Counted from the first letter of the stretch, positions 6,239 to 14,230 are shown. The stretch is 15,412 nt of DNA from Comamonas sp. lk (GCA_945898105.1 CAMDHL010000019.1:1-15412), one strand, 5' to 3'. Notes: generated by a model from the sequence alone, not told the origin. Numbers and translations are program-made.

Positions 6239-7420
6239 ATGAACGCCTCCGTAAAGCACCCGAAAAAACAACGCATTGTGGTGGGCTTGAGCGGTGGCGT
6301 GGACTCCGCGGTGACAGCCTATTTACTGCAACAGCAAGGGCATGAGGTAGTCGGTATCTTCATGAAAAACTGGGAAGACGACGACCGCGCACCAGATGCG
6401 GATGCGCTGAGCCCCGACCCCAGCTATTGCACCTCCAAAGAAGACTTTATCGACGCTGCCGCGGTGGCTGATGTGCTGGGCATCGATATAGAACACGTCA
6501 ACTTTGCCGCCGATTACAAAGACCGCGTGTTTGCCGAGTTTTTGCGCGAATACCAGGCTGGGCGCACACCCAATCCGGATATTTTGTGCAATGCCGAAAT
6601 CAAATTCAAAGCCTTTTTAGACCATGCCATTCGCCTGGGCGCAGACTGCATCGCCACCGGCCACTATGCGCGCGTGCGTCAAAACGAGAACACCGGTTTG
6701 TTTGAACTGCTCAAAGGCTTGGACGCCTCTAAAGACCAAAGCTATTTTTTGCATCGACTGAACCAGGCGCAGTTATCCAAGACCTTGTTCCCAGTGGGTG
6801 AGTTACACAAAACCGAGGTGCGCCGTATTGCTGACGAGATCGGCCTGCCTAATGCGAAGAAGAAGGACTCAACCGGGATTTGCTTTATCGGCGAGCGCCC
6901 ATTTCGAGAATTTCTGAACCGCTACATCGCCAAAGAGCCCGGCCCGATTAAAAACCCCAAAGGCCACACCATCGGCCAGCATGTGGGCTTGTCTTTTTAC
7001 ACGCTGGGGCAGCGTCAAGGGCTGGGCATCGGCGGACTGAAAGCCCGTGGCGCGCAAAAAGGCGGCGGCGAACATACTCCCTGGTTTGTGGCGCGCAAAG
7101 ATAGGGTCACCAATACTTTATGGGTGGTGCAGGGGCACGAGCATCCGTGGTTGCTTTCGCGCATGCTAAGTGCTGCGGATGCCAGTTGGGTGGCGGGCAG
7201 CGCACCAGCATGCGCGCAAGCCTATGCCGCCAAAACTCGCTACCGGCAAAGTGATAGCGCCTGTGCACTACAAGCCAGTGACGGGCCCATCTTTGATGTG
7301 GGCTTTGAAAGCCCCCAATGGGCGGTTACGCCCGGTCAGTCGGCCGTGCTATACAACGGTGATGTGTGCCTTGGCGGTGGTGTGATTGACCGCGTGCCAG
7401 CCCTTGATGCTGCGATGTAA
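6239..7420 (+). CDS. mnmA: tRNA-specific 2-thiouridylase MnmA
   Basis: MnmA adenylates U34 of tRNA-Lys, -Glu and -Gln and replaces its 2-oxygen with sulfur passed along a persulfide relay. The 393 residues form a complete protein. The N-terminal PP-loop motif SGGVDS (18–23) binds [14 protein letters not shown] (40–49) is typical. [14 protein letters not shown] holds the first catalytic Cys117, and [12 protein letters not shown] holds the second, Cys215, which accepts the sulfur. [13 protein letters not shown] (about 250–262) marks the central domain, and the C-terminal beta-barrel ends with [18 protein letters not shown]. The ATG at 6239 is the only sensible start but lacks a Shine–Dalgarno. 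It follows nudJ by 81 bp and precedes pyk by 66 bp on the same strand. Confidence 0.97.
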   Translation: MNASVKHPKKQRIVVGLSGGVDSAVTAYLLQQQGHEVVGIFMKNWEDDDRAPDADALSPDPSYCTSKEDFIDAAAVADVLGIDIEHVNFAADYKDRVFAEFLREYQAGRTPNPDILCNAEIKFKAFLDHAIRLGADCIATGHYARVRQNENTGLFELLKGLDASKDQSYFLHRLNQAQLSKTLFPVGELHKTEVRRIADEIGLPNAKKKDSTGICFIGERPFREFLNRYIAKEPGPIKNPKGHTIGQHVGLSFYTLGQRQGLGIGGLKARGAQKGGGEHTPWFVARKDRVTNTLWVVQGHEHPWLLSRMLSAADASWVAGSAPACAQAYAAKTRYRQSDSACALQASDGPIFDVGFESPQWAVTPGQSAVLYNGDVCLGGGVIDRVPALDAAM

Positions 7421-7486
7421 CCGTGCCCGCACCCCCCGTGGGACAATCAAGTCTTGAGAAAATTAGTGTTTTAGAAAGCTATCACC

Positions 7487-8920
7487 ATGCCCCGTCGCGC
7501 CACCAAAATCGTAGCCACCTTAGGCCCCGCCTCCAGCGACCCCGCCATGCTGGAAGCATTGATACGCGAAGGCGTCGATGTGGTGCGGCTCAATTTCAGC
7601 CACGGCACCGCGCAAGACCATATTGACCGCGCCGCCATGGTGCGCGATGTAGCCAAACGCGCAGGGCGCGAAGTGGCCATCATGGCCGACCTGCAGGGCC
7701 CCAAAATCCGCGTCGGCAAATTTGCCGAAGGCAAAGTTTTTCTGGAGCATGGCCAAGCCTTTATTTTGGATGCGGCCCGCACTGAGCTGGGCGATGTGAA
7801 CGCGGTGGGCCTTGACTACAAATCACTGCCGCAAGAAGTGAAAGCCGGCGACGTGCTCCTGCTGAACGACGGCATCATCGTGATGGTGGTGGACAAGGTG
7901 CAAGGCCAGCAAGTGCACACCACCGTCAAACTGGGCGGCGTGCTGTCCAATAACAAAGGCATTAACAAACAAGGCGGCGGCTTGACAGCGCCGGCGCTGA
8001 CGGCCAAGGACATGGAAGACATCCGCACCGCCATGGCTTTCAAAGCCGACTACGTGGCCGTGAGTTTTCCTAAATGCGCCACCGATATGGAAATGGCACG
8101 CCAGTTGTGCAATGTCGCTGCAGCTGAGTTCGGCCATAAGCCCGGCCTGATCGCCAAGATCGAGCGCGCGGAAGCGATCCCCAAGCTGGAAGAAATTTTG
8201 CTGGCCTCAGACGGCATCATGGTTGCGCGCGGCGACCTGGCGGTGGAAGTGGGCAACGCAGCAGTGCCTGCGCTGCAAAAGCGCATGATCAAAATGGCGC
8301 GAGAGTTTGACAAGATTGTGATCACGGCCACGCAAATGATGGAGTCCATGATCAGCAATCCGGTGCCCACGCGCGCCGAGGTCAGCGACGTGGCTAATGC
8401 AGTACTCGACGGCACTGACGCCGTGATGCTGTCGGCAGAAACCGCCGCCGGTAACTATCCTTTAGAGACGGTGCGCGAAATGGCGCAGATTTGCGTTGCA
8501 GCCGAAGCAGGTGAGTCGGTGAAGCTGGAAACCGACTTCGTTGGTAAAACCTTTGCGCACATCGACCAGTCCATCGCCATGGGCGCGCTGTTTACCGCGC
8601 ACCACCTGGGTGCCAAAGCGATTGTGGCCATGACCGACAGCGGCTCGACCGCGCTGTGGATGAGTCGCCATTTAATCCGGGTGCCGATTTACGCGCTCAC
8701 TCCCAATGTGTCGAGCCAGCGGCGCATGACGCTGTACCGCAATGTGCGCCCCTTGCTAATGAGCAGCAGCAAAGACCGCGATACCGCGCTGAACGACGCT
8801 GAAGCGCAACTTAAAAAGCTAGGCATTGTTTCCAGCGGCGATGTCTATGCCATCACCTGCGGCGAGCCTATGGGCGCGCCCGGTGGCACGAATATGATGA
8901 AAGTCTGCCGCGTCTCCTAA
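7487..8920 (+). CDS. pyk: Pyruvate kinase
   Basis: The enzyme transfers phosphate from phosphoenolpyruvate to ADP in the last step of glycolysis. The 477 residues cover the whole family. The N-terminus RRATKIVATLGPASS is followed by RLNFSHG (34–40), MADLQGPKIRVG (67–78), NNKGIN in the cap region, IAKIERAEA (222–230) with catalytic Lys224 and metal ligand Glu226, and VARGDLAVE (246–254). TATQMMESM (280–288) carries the conserved active-site Thr and leads into the substrate-binding stretch ending DAVMLSAETAAG. The C-terminal domain (about 340–477) is the allosteric module. There is no strong Shine–Dalgarno before the ATG. It is followed by fba after 199 bp, a glycolytic pair on one strand, but with a separate fba promoter candidate. 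Confidence 0.97.
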   Translation: MPRRATKIVATLGPASSDPAMLEALIREGVDVVRLNFSHGTAQDHIDRAAMVRDVAKRAGREVAIMADLQGPKIRVGKFAEGKVFLEHGQAFILDAARTELGDVNAVGLDYKSLPQEVKAGDVLLLNDGIIVMVVDKVQGQQVHTTVKLGGVLSNNKGINKQGGGLTAPALTAKDMEDIRTAMAFKADYVAVSFPKCATDMEMARQLCNVAAAEFGHKPGLIAKIERAEAIPKLEEILLASDGIMVARGDLAVEVGNAAVPALQKRMIKMAREFDKIVITATQMMESMISNPVPTRAEVSDVANAVLDGTDAVMLSAETAAGNYPLETVREMAQICVAAEAGESVKLETDFVGKTFAHIDQSIAMGALFTAHHLGAKAIVAMTDSGSTALWMSRHLIRVPIYALTPNVSSQRRMTLYRNVRPLLMSSSKDRDTALNDAEAQLKKLGIVSSGDVYAITCGEPMGAPGGTNMMKVCRVS

Positions 8921-8950
8921 AGGCTGCATAGGCACATCAACCGCTTCGCA

Positions 8951-9027
8951 GAGGCCGCGCAGGCTGAGGCAGGTTGACTATTTTTCGCTTGCGTCATGAG
9001 GAGCCCAGCCTCAGCCTGCGTGGCCTC
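8951..9027. repeat. Near-perfect 20-bp inverted repeat between pyk and fba
   Basis: GAGGCCGCGCAGGCTGAGGC (8951–8970) and GCCTCAGCCTGCGTGGCCTC (9008–9027) are reverse complements apart from one position, which would be a G·U pair in plus-strand RNA. The loop is 37 nt (8971–9007) and holds TTGACT and a TTTTT run. No T-run follows either arm, so it is not a standard intrinsic terminator. It lies 30 bp after pyk and ends 12 bp before the −35 of the proposed fba promoter. It may be a 3' processing or stability stem, a binding site, or a relic of a small repeat element. Confidence 0.7.
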
Positions 9028-9039
9028 GGGCTCACCCAA

Positions 9040-9068
9040 GGGACAGTCGGGTCAAATCTCAATAGAAT
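9040..9068 (+). promoter_or_regulatory. Candidate sigma70 promoter of fba
   Basis: GGGACA (9040–9045) and TAGAAT (9063–9068) are 17 bp apart; the predicted start near 9075 gives a leader of about 45 nt. The leader ends in GGAGA (9109–9113), a good Shine–Dalgarno 6 bp before the fba ATG. Matches are 4/6 and 5/6 to consensus, judged by eye. Confidence 0.4.
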
Positions 9069-9119
9069 CGCGCATCGGTACAAGTTACCACGCGGTTACC
9101 AACCTCCCGGAGAACCCCC

Positions 9120-10184
9120 ATGGCCCTCGTCTCAATGCGCGAATTGCTGGACCACGCCGCCACGCACGGTTACGGCATCCCAGCGTTTAATGTGAATAAC
9201 CTGGAGCAAGTCCAGGCCATCATGGAGGCCGCCAATGAGGTGGGCGCTCCGGTCATCATGCAAGCGAGCGCCGGTGCGCGTAAGTACGCGGGTGAGGCCT
9301 TCCTCAAACATCTGATTCAAGCCGCCATCGAAAGCTATCCGCATATCCCGGTCGTCATGCACCAGGACCATGGCCAAAGCCCAGCGGTTTGCCAGGGCGC
9401 GATCAACCTGGGCTTTAGCTCGGTGATGATGGACGGCAGTTTGGAAGGTGACGGCAAAACCATTGCCAGCTATGAATACAACGTGGACGTGACGCGCCAG
9501 GTGGTTGATATGGCGCACAAACTGGGCGTCACCGTGGAAGGCGAACTGGGCTGCTTGGGCTCGCTGGAAACCATGAAGGGCGACAAAGAAGACGGCCACG
9601 GCACCGATGCCACCATGACGCGCGAGCAATTGCTCACCGACCCGGAACAAGCCGCTGATTTCGTCAAGCGCACGCAGCTCGACGCGCTGGCTATCGCGAT
9701 TGGCACCAGCCACGGCGCCTACAAATTTACGCGCCAGCCCACAGGCGATATTTTGGCGATTGACCGTATCAAAGAAATCAACCGCCGCCTGCCCAATACG
9801 CACCTCGTGATGCATGGCTCAAGCAGCGTGCCGCAGGAGATGCTGGCAACCATCAACGCCTATGGCGGCAAGATGAAAGAGACCTATGGCGTGCCGGTCG
9901 CGGAAATCCAAAAAGCCATTCAGTTCGGCGTGCGCAAGATCAATATCGATACCGACATCCGCTTGGCCATGACGGCTGCCTGCCGCAAATTTTTGGCCGA
10001 AAACCCGGACAAGTTTGACGCACGTGACTGGCTCAAGCCCGCCCGCGAAGCCGCCAAGCAGTTGTGCAAAGCGCGCTATATCGAGTTTGGCTGCGAGGGT
10101 CAGGGTGCCAAAGTTAAAGGCGACACGCTCATCGCAGTCGCGGCCCGCTACAGCAAGGGCGAACTCGCGCAAGTGGTGCATTAA
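9120..10184 (+). CDS. fba: Class II fructose-bisphosphate aldolase
   Basis: This zinc-dependent aldolase reversibly splits fructose 1,6-bisphosphate into dihydroxyacetone phosphate and glyceraldehyde 3-phosphate, and in autotrophic relatives serves the Calvin cycle (cbbA). The 354 residues are a full-length enzyme. Key parts: GIPAFNVNN (19–27), MHQDHGQ (80–86) with catalytic Asp83 and zinc ligand His84, SSVMMDGS (100–107), EGELG (140–144), GTSHG (195–199) with zinc ligand His198, HGSSSVP (232–238) with zinc ligand His232, and NIDTD (275–279), which binds the substrate phosphates. The start has a good Shine–Dalgarno (GGAGA). The length and sequence fit the CbbA-like branch common in Burkholderiales. 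No Calvin-cycle genes are nearby, so a glycolytic or gluconeogenic role is the plain reading. Confidence 0.96.
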   Translation: MALVSMRELLDHAATHGYGIPAFNVNNLEQVQAIMEAANEVGAPVIMQASAGARKYAGEAFLKHLIQAAIESYPHIPVVMHQDHGQSPAVCQGAINLGFSSVMMDGSLEGDGKTIASYEYNVDVTRQVVDMAHKLGVTVEGELGCLGSLETMKGDKEDGHGTDATMTREQLLTDPEQAADFVKRTQLDALAIAIGTSHGAYKFTRQPTGDILAIDRIKEINRRLPNTHLVMHGSSSVPQEMLATINAYGGKMKETYGVPVAEIQKAIQFGVRKINIDTDIRLAMTAACRKFLAENPDKFDARDWLKPAREAAKQLCKARYIEFGCEGQGAKVKGDTLIAVAARYSKGELAQVVH

Positions 10185-10315
10185 GCGGCAAGGGTCCGCG
10201 TAATTAGCCTGCGAAATCGTCACGGCAAGAAGCGTTAGCGGCGCTGCAGTCCCTGGATGCATAGATTGCCACGGCCTGCGGCCTCGTAACGACGCACTCG
10301 TTTTGGGCTGGCAAC

Positions 10316-10330
10316 AAGGAGAGATTGATG
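10316..10330 (+). promoter_or_regulatory. Strong ribosome-binding site and ATG opening a 45-codon frame that overlaps the purC start
   Basis: AAGGAGAG (10316–10323) lies 6 bp (from GGAG) before an ATG at 10328. That frame runs 45 codons to TAA at 10463–10465, overlapping the first 71 bases of purC in another frame. The peptide is Arg/Pro-rich ([15 protein letters not shown]…) and unlike any family I know. By contrast, the purC ATG at 10395 has no ribosome site. It could be a leader peptide coupled to purC translation, or chance. Confidence 0.35.
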
Positions 10331-10394
10331 TTGCAGAGTGTCCCTGGCAGACGTAGGCGCGAACCCGCGCCCTGCCTGCGCTACAGTGCTGCTT

Positions 10395-11303
10395 ATGGCT
10401 TCTTCCCTACACACTTCCGCCCTGCATTCCCTACCCCTTTTAGCGCGCGGCAAGGTCCGCGATAACTACGCAGTCGGGAGCGACCGCATATTGATGGTCG
10501 CCAGCGACCGTCTGAGCGCTTTTGACGTCATCATGGGCGAGCCCATTCCTGGCAAAGGCGCTTTGCTCACCCAAATGGCCTTATTCTGGTTTGAGAAATT
10601 CGGACCCAAAGGCCTAAATCTGTGTCCCATCCACCTAACCGGCGAAGCGCCTGAAAGTGTGGTCGCGCCCGATGAAGTGGCGCAAGTGCAAGGGCGCAGC
10701 ATGCTGGTGAAACGACTCAAACCCCTGCCCGTGGAGGCGGTGGTGCGCGGCTATTTGGCGGGTAGCGGCTGGAAGGAATACCAGACTAATGGTGCGGTGT
10801 GCGGCGTGGCCCTACCAGCAGGCTTGCGCAATGCCTCGCGCCTGGCTGCGCCGATTTACACCCCCGCTGCCAAAGCCGCCGTGGGCGAACACGATGAGAA
10901 CATCACGTTCGCGCAAACCGTGGACATGATCGGCCTGGACCTGGCCACGCGCATACGCGATATCAGCATCGCGCTGTACGAAGCAGCCGCAGCGTTTGCG
11001 CTGACCAAGGGCATCATCATTGCCGACACCAAATTTGAATTCGGCCTGGACGACGCGGGTACGCTCACGCTAATGGATGAAGTGCTCACGCCCGATTCCT
11101 CGCGCTACTGGCCGTTGGAGAGTTATGCCGAGGGCAGCAACCCGCCTAGTTACGACAAACAGTTTGTGCGCGATTGGCTCGAGGCGGTGCAAGTCGACGG
11201 CAAACCCTGGAGCAAAACCCCACCCGCGCCCCGTGTGCCGGACGCTGTCATTACGCAGACCGCTGCGAAATACCAAGAGGCTTTGCAGCGCTTAATGGCG
11301 TGA
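10395..11303 (+). CDS. purC: Phosphoribosylaminoimidazole-succinocarboxamide synthase (SAICAR synthetase)
   Basis: PurC joins CAIR and aspartate, using ATP, to make SAICAR in de novo purine synthesis. The product (302 residues from ATG 10395) belongs to the longer form, like the yeast Ade1 type. Motifs: [11 protein letters not shown] near residues 15–25 (nucleotide-binding start of the fold), [15 protein letters not shown] (33–47), [42 protein letters not shown], then DTKFEFGL and [15 protein letters not shown] towards the end. I chose 10395 because homologues begin close to [16 protein letters not shown]; a GTG at 10338 would add 19 residues with no family likeness. There is no Shine–Dalgarno; TACAGT at 10382–10387 could start a leaderless transcript, and a strong ribosome site lies upstream at 10316. 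It supplies the step after PurE/PurK, encoded 1.2 kb downstream. Confidence 0.96.
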   Translation: MASSLHTSALHSLPLLARGKVRDNYAVGSDRILMVASDRLSAFDVIMGEPIPGKGALLTQMALFWFEKFGPKGLNLCPIHLTGEAPESVVAPDEVAQVQGRSMLVKRLKPLPVEAVVRGYLAGSGWKEYQTNGAVCGVALPAGLRNASRLAAPIYTPAAKAAVGEHDENITFAQTVDMIGLDLATRIRDISIALYEAAAAFALTKGIIIADTKFEFGLDDAGTLTLMDEVLTPDSSRYWPLESYAEGSNPPSYDKQFVRDWLEAVQVDGKPWSKTPPAPRVPDAVITQTAAKYQEALQRLMA

Positions 11304-11356
11304 GTACAAATGCGGGTTGCGGGCAACGCTTCCCAATGAAGGTTTGCACAAAACGC

Positions 11357-11411
11357 CCTCGGAACCATTGCAACGGTCCGAGGCCTTGCAATGACTACTT
11401 TTGATTTTTTT
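11357..11411. terminator. Two-way terminator region with competing hairpins between convergent purC and cnoX
   Basis: CCTCGG-AACC (11357–11366) pairs with GGT-CCGAGG (11375–11383) with one bulged A. The overlapping CATTGCAA (11366–11373) pairs with TTGCAATG (11386–11393). The two stems share bases and cannot form together. On the plus strand a T-rich tract follows (TTTTGATTTTTTT, 11399–11411). On the minus strand the CCTCGG stem is followed by GCGTTTTG. A third small stem, CTACTT/AAGTAG (11395–11400 with 11412–11417), surrounds the T-tract. The position between converging genes supports termination in both directions. Confidence 0.6.
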
Positions 11412-11426
11412 AAGTAGCCCTGGCAA

Positions 11427-12377
11427 TTAATTAAGTGCCATGCTCAGTTTGCGCCGGTACGTTGCCACCATTTGCGCTTGAGGATCGGTTTCGGCGACGA
11501 CTTTGCCGGCTATTTCGATGCCACCGGGGGTTTTACCAGTGTCTTGCGCGGCGCCTTTGGGCTTGGGCGGGGTGAGCAGCTCCAAAATCGCCACAAAGGT
11601 TTTGCGTGGCACCGCATCGTCCCAGGCTTTATCGCGCATGATGATTTCCAGCAACTCGTCCATGGCCACGGTCCACTGGCCCTCCACCATCAGGACGCGG
11701 GCTTTGGCCAAGCGGGTATCAAAGTCGCGTTTGTTGGCTGCGATGAGTTCATCGAATTGCGCCAACTCCCAGTTACCGCGCGGGTCGGTGTTCACAAATT
11801 CGATGGCGCTCAAGAAGTGGTGCAAAGCGTCAAAGCGGATCTGGCGCGGAATAGCGGCCAGGGCCGGAGCGAGCGCCGCCTTGGCTTCTTCCAATGCGTT
11901 GTGGTGAATCAGCAGTTTCACCAGTTCATGGCGCGCATCATCATTAGCCGGATCGGCGGCTAGGGTTTCCTGCAATTTGTGCAGCGCCGCTTCCACGTCG
12001 CCCGCCGCTACCAGGGCTTGCGCATCTTCGGCGTCGGTCAGCGAGGCGCCTTCAGGGGGCAGGTGTTTGTCCAGAAAGGTCTTGATCTGGCTTTCGGGTA
12101 CGGCGCCCATAAAGCCATCCACCGGCTTGCCGCCGATCATCAGCACGCAGGTGGGAATGCTGCGGATGCCAAACGCTTTAGAAAGCTCTTGCTCTTGGTC
12201 CGAGTCGATCTTGACCAGCTTGAATCGCCCGGCGTAATCAGTCTCCACCTTTTCCAGCAGCGGGCCGATGACTTTGCAGGGCCCGCACCAGGGGGCCCAA
12301 AAGTCCAGCAAGACGGGCAGGTCTTGCGAGGCGCGAATGACTTCGGTTTCGAAATTTTCCAGGGTGACGTTAATCAT
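11427..12377 (-). CDS. cnoX: Thioredoxin-domain protein with C-terminal TPR region (CnoX/YbbN type co-chaperedoxin)
   Basis: CnoX-type proteins hold chlorine-stressed proteins and pass them to DnaK or GroEL; some also reduce disulfides. The product has 316 residues. The N-terminal thioredoxin domain (1–106) has VLLDFWAPWCGPCK with the intact active site Trp30-Cys-Gly-Pro-Cys34 and the cis-proline motif SIPT (Pro75). The remainder is helical with TPR-like repeats (AAGDVEAALHKLQETLAADPANDDAR; LEEAKAALAPAL) and is typical of YbbN homologues. E. coli CnoX lacks the second-site WCGPC form, so this version may be redox-active. No lipoprotein or signal sequence is visible, so it should be cytoplasmic. 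It lies on the opposite strand between purC and purE, splitting the purine group; there is no sign that it works in purine synthesis. The Shine–Dalgarno is weak. Confidence 0.88.
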   Translation of the reverse strand: MINVTLENFETEVIRASQDLPVLLDFWAPWCGPCKVIGPLLEKVETDYAGRFKLVKIDSDQEQELSKAFGIRSIPTCVLMIGGKPVDGFMGAVPESQIKTFLDKHLPPEGASLTDAEDAQALVAAGDVEAALHKLQETLAADPANDDARHELVKLLIHHNALEEAKAALAPALAAIPRQIRFDALHHFLSAIEFVNTDPRGNWELAQFDELIAANKRDFDTRLAKARVLMVEGQWTVAMDELLEIIMRDKAWDDAVPRKTFVAILELLTPPKPKGAAQDTGKTPGGIEIAGKVVAETDPQAQMVATYRRKLSMALN

Positions 12378-12423
12378 GAAGAACTACTCGGGGTGAAAAC
12401 GTAAAATTGGCGTTACTAGCCTT

Positions 12424-12439
12424 GCGGCACGGTTGCCGC
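12424..12439. repeat. Short perfect hairpin in the divergent cnoX–purE intergenic region
   Basis: GCGGCA (12424–12429) and TGCCGC (12434–12439) are exact reverse complements around a CGGT tetraloop. They lie 41 bp before the purE ATG and 46 bp before the cnoX ATG on the other strand. A TAAAAT hexamer (12402–12407) is nearby on the plus strand, without a convincing −35. It could be a leader stem of purE or an operator; nothing decides between these. Confidence 0.35.
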
Positions 12440-12480
12440 CTGATCCTCGGGCGCAGGTGTCAAGCGCTGTTTCCAACCCT

Positions 12481-12999
12481 ATGAGCACCACACAAATCGC
12501 GGTCGTCATGGGTTCCAGCTCTGACTGGGACACCATGGAACACGCAGTGCAGATTCTCCAACAGTTTGGCATCGCCTTTGAGGCGCGTGTGCTTTCCGCG
12601 CACCGCATGCCTGACGATATGTTTGCTTTTGCGCAAGCAGCACAGGGCCGGGGCCTGCGCGCCATCATCGCCGGGGCCGGCGGGGCCGCGCATCTGCCTG
12701 GCATGCTGGCCTGCAAAACTACGGTGCCGGTGTTAGGCGTGCCGGTGCCCAGCAAGCATCTTCAAGGCGTTGATTCCCTGCACAGCATTGTGCAAATGCC
12801 CAAGGGCATACCGGTGGCCACGTTTGCCATCGGCGCTGCCGGTGCTGCCAATGCCGCCTTGTTTGCGGTGGCCATGCTGGCGGCGCAGGATGGCGCTTTA
12901 GCCAAGCAACTCGATGCCTATCGCGCTGAACAAACCCGCGCCGCGCGCGAGCAGGATTTACCAATAACCGGCCGGGGCGACGGGTTGGCCGGTTTATGA
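12481..12999 (+). CDS. purE: N5-carboxyaminoimidazole ribonucleotide mutase
   Basis: PurE (class I) moves the carboxyl group of N5-CAIR to carbon 4, giving CAIR for PurC. The 172-residue product has the usual length. Motifs: VVMGSSSDWDTM (8–19), phosphate and substrate binding; SAHRMPDDM (39–47), containing the conserved His41-Arg42; and AGAGGAAHLPGMLA (64–77), with the active-site His71, then VPVLGVPV. The start is ATG 12481, since the family begins at TQIAVVMGSSSDW; an upstream GTTG-rich in-frame extension to 12433 adds only unlike residues. No Shine–Dalgarno is evident. Its stop overlaps the purK start by 4 bp (ATGA), so the two are surely co-translated. Confidence 0.96.
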   Translation: MSTTQIAVVMGSSSDWDTMEHAVQILQQFGIAFEARVLSAHRMPDDMFAFAQAAQGRGLRAIIAGAGGAAHLPGMLACKTTVPVLGVPVPSKHLQGVDSLHSIVQMPKGIPVATFAIGAAGAANAALFAVAMLAAQDGALAKQLDAYRAEQTRAAREQDLPITGRGDGLAGL

Positions 13000-14186
13000 G
13001 CCATGGCGCTGCGCTTTTGCCTGGTGCGCAATTGACAGACCCGGGCGCTGGGCCCATCACACTGGGTGTCATCGGCGGAGGCCAGTTAGGCCGGATGTTT
13101 GTCCATGCCGCCCAATCTATGGGCTACGAGACGGCGGTGCTGGACCCGGATGCCGACAGCCCTGCAGGGCGCGTCAGCCACCACCACATCCGAACCGCCT
13201 ACCAGGACCCGCAAGGCCTAGCCCAACTGGCCGCACTGTGCAGCGCCGTGACCACCGAATTTGAAAACGTGCCCGCCGATGCGCTGGCCACGCTGGCCGC
13301 CACCCGCACGGTGGCGCCGGGCGCGCAAGCAGTGGCAATCGCGCAAGACCGCTTGGCAGAAAAAGCCCACTTCGTGCACTGCGACGTGCCCTGCGCGCCT
13401 TTTGCCGCCATCCGTACCGCCGCCGATGTGCAGGCTGCGCCCGCCCACTTGCTGCCCGGCATTTTGAAAACCGCGCGCATGGGCTATGACGGCAAGGGCC
13501 AAGTGCGGGTGGCCGACCGTGCGCAACTACGCCAGGCCTTTGCAGACCTGAAAGAGCAAGTCTGCGTGCTGGAAAAAATGCTGCCGCTGGCGCTGGAGTG
13601 CTCGGTCGTCCTGGCGCGCGGCGCGGACGGCGCCATGGTGCATTTCCCGGTTCAACGCAATTTGCACCGGGCCGGGATTTTGGCAGTGACCGAGGTGTTT
13701 GAAGGCGCAATCCCCAGCGCGCTGGCCGCCCAAGCGGTGCAAGCGGCGCAAGCGATTGCGCAGGGTCTGTCTTATGTGGGCGTGCTGTGCGTGGAGTTTT
13801 TTGTGTTGCAGGATGGCAGCCTGGTGGTCAATGAGATTGCGCCGCGCCCACACAACAGTGGCCACTACAGCCTGGACGCTTGCGACCAATCGCAGTTTGC
13901 GCTGCAAGTGCGCACCCTGGCGGGCCTGCCCCTGACGCAGCCACGCCAGCACAGTGCCACCGTCATGCTCAATATCCTGGGCGATATTTGGGGTGCGAGC
14001 CTGGGCGCCACACCCCCATGGGATGCAGTGTTGGCACTGCCCGGCGCGCATTTACATCTATACGGCAAGCGCCAGGCGCGCCCTGGCCGCAAGATGGGCC
14101 ACTTAACGCTAACCGCCGACAGCCCGCAAGTGGTGCGCGCCACCGCGCTTGAAGCCGCCCGGATTTTGGGGATTGAAGCGTTTTAA
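12996..14186 (+). CDS. purK: N5-carboxyaminoimidazole ribonucleotide synthase
   Basis: PurK uses ATP and bicarbonate to carboxylate AIR to N5-CAIR, the substrate of PurE. The 396-residue ATP-grasp protein has an N-terminal Rossmann-like part with GVIGGGQLGRM (24–34) and TTEFENVP (86–93), then the ATP-grasp core (ILKTARMGYDGKGQ, near 155–168, glycine-rich nucleotide loop) and the metal and substrate site VNEIAPRPHNSGHYS (near 278–292), with a C-terminal domain ending in MGHLTLTADSP. About 20 residues precede the conserved start of the fold, but the ATG at 12996 overlapping the purE stop (ATGA) supports this start by translational coupling. Confidence 0.96.
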   Translation: MSHGAALLPGAQLTDPGAGPITLGVIGGGQLGRMFVHAAQSMGYETAVLDPDADSPAGRVSHHHIRTAYQDPQGLAQLAALCSAVTTEFENVPADALATLAATRTVAPGAQAVAIAQDRLAEKAHFVHCDVPCAPFAAIRTAADVQAAPAHLLPGILKTARMGYDGKGQVRVADRAQLRQAFADLKEQVCVLEKMLPLALECSVVLARGADGAMVHFPVQRNLHRAGILAVTEVFEGAIPSALAAQAVQAAQAIAQGLSYVGVLCVEFFVLQDGSLVVNEIAPRPHNSGHYSLDACDQSQFALQVRTLAGLPLTQPRQHSATVMLNILGDIWGASLGATPPWDAVLALPGAHLHLYGKRQARPGRKMGHLTLTADSPQVVRATALEAARILGIEAF

Positions 14187-14209
14187 ACGCTTTTGTGCGT
14201 TTTTGACGC
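14176..14209 (+). terminator. Overlapping short hairpins with T-runs at the purK 3' end
   Basis: Three small stems compete: AAGCG/CGCTT (14176–14180 with 14188–14192), AAACGC/GCGTTT (14185–14190 with 14197–14202) and GCGT/ACGC (14197–14200 with 14206–14209). T-rich stretches follow the first two. The stems overlap the purK stop codon. Each is weak (4–6 bp); they could give partial termination between purEK and the Sua5-type gene. Confidence 0.35.
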
Positions 14210-14230
14210 CTATTTAGCCTCATTAGACCC

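Noticed and set aside
5462..6271. Minus-strand open frame of 269 codons opposite the DUF1289 and nudJ genes
   Set aside because: Antisense shadow of two recognised genes with no family features.
9132..9815. Long minus-strand open frame opposite fba (227 codons)
   Set aside because: It lies wholly opposite a certain gene, its protein is rich in His/Val/Ala as expected of an antisense shadow, and it has no ribosome site.
10288..10304. AACGA/TCGTT stem with TT after fba as an intrinsic terminator
   Set aside because: The stem is only 5 bp, over 100 bp from the fba stop, and lacks a real T-run.
10338..10394. GTG 10338 as the purC start
   Set aside because: The 19 added residues do not resemble PurC N-termini and the ribosome site at 10316 is about 17 bp away, too far for this codon.
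11472..11963. Plus-strand open frame opposite cnoX (163 codons)
   Set aside because: Antisense shadow with unlikely residue content; the minus-strand thioredoxin/TPR reading is clear.
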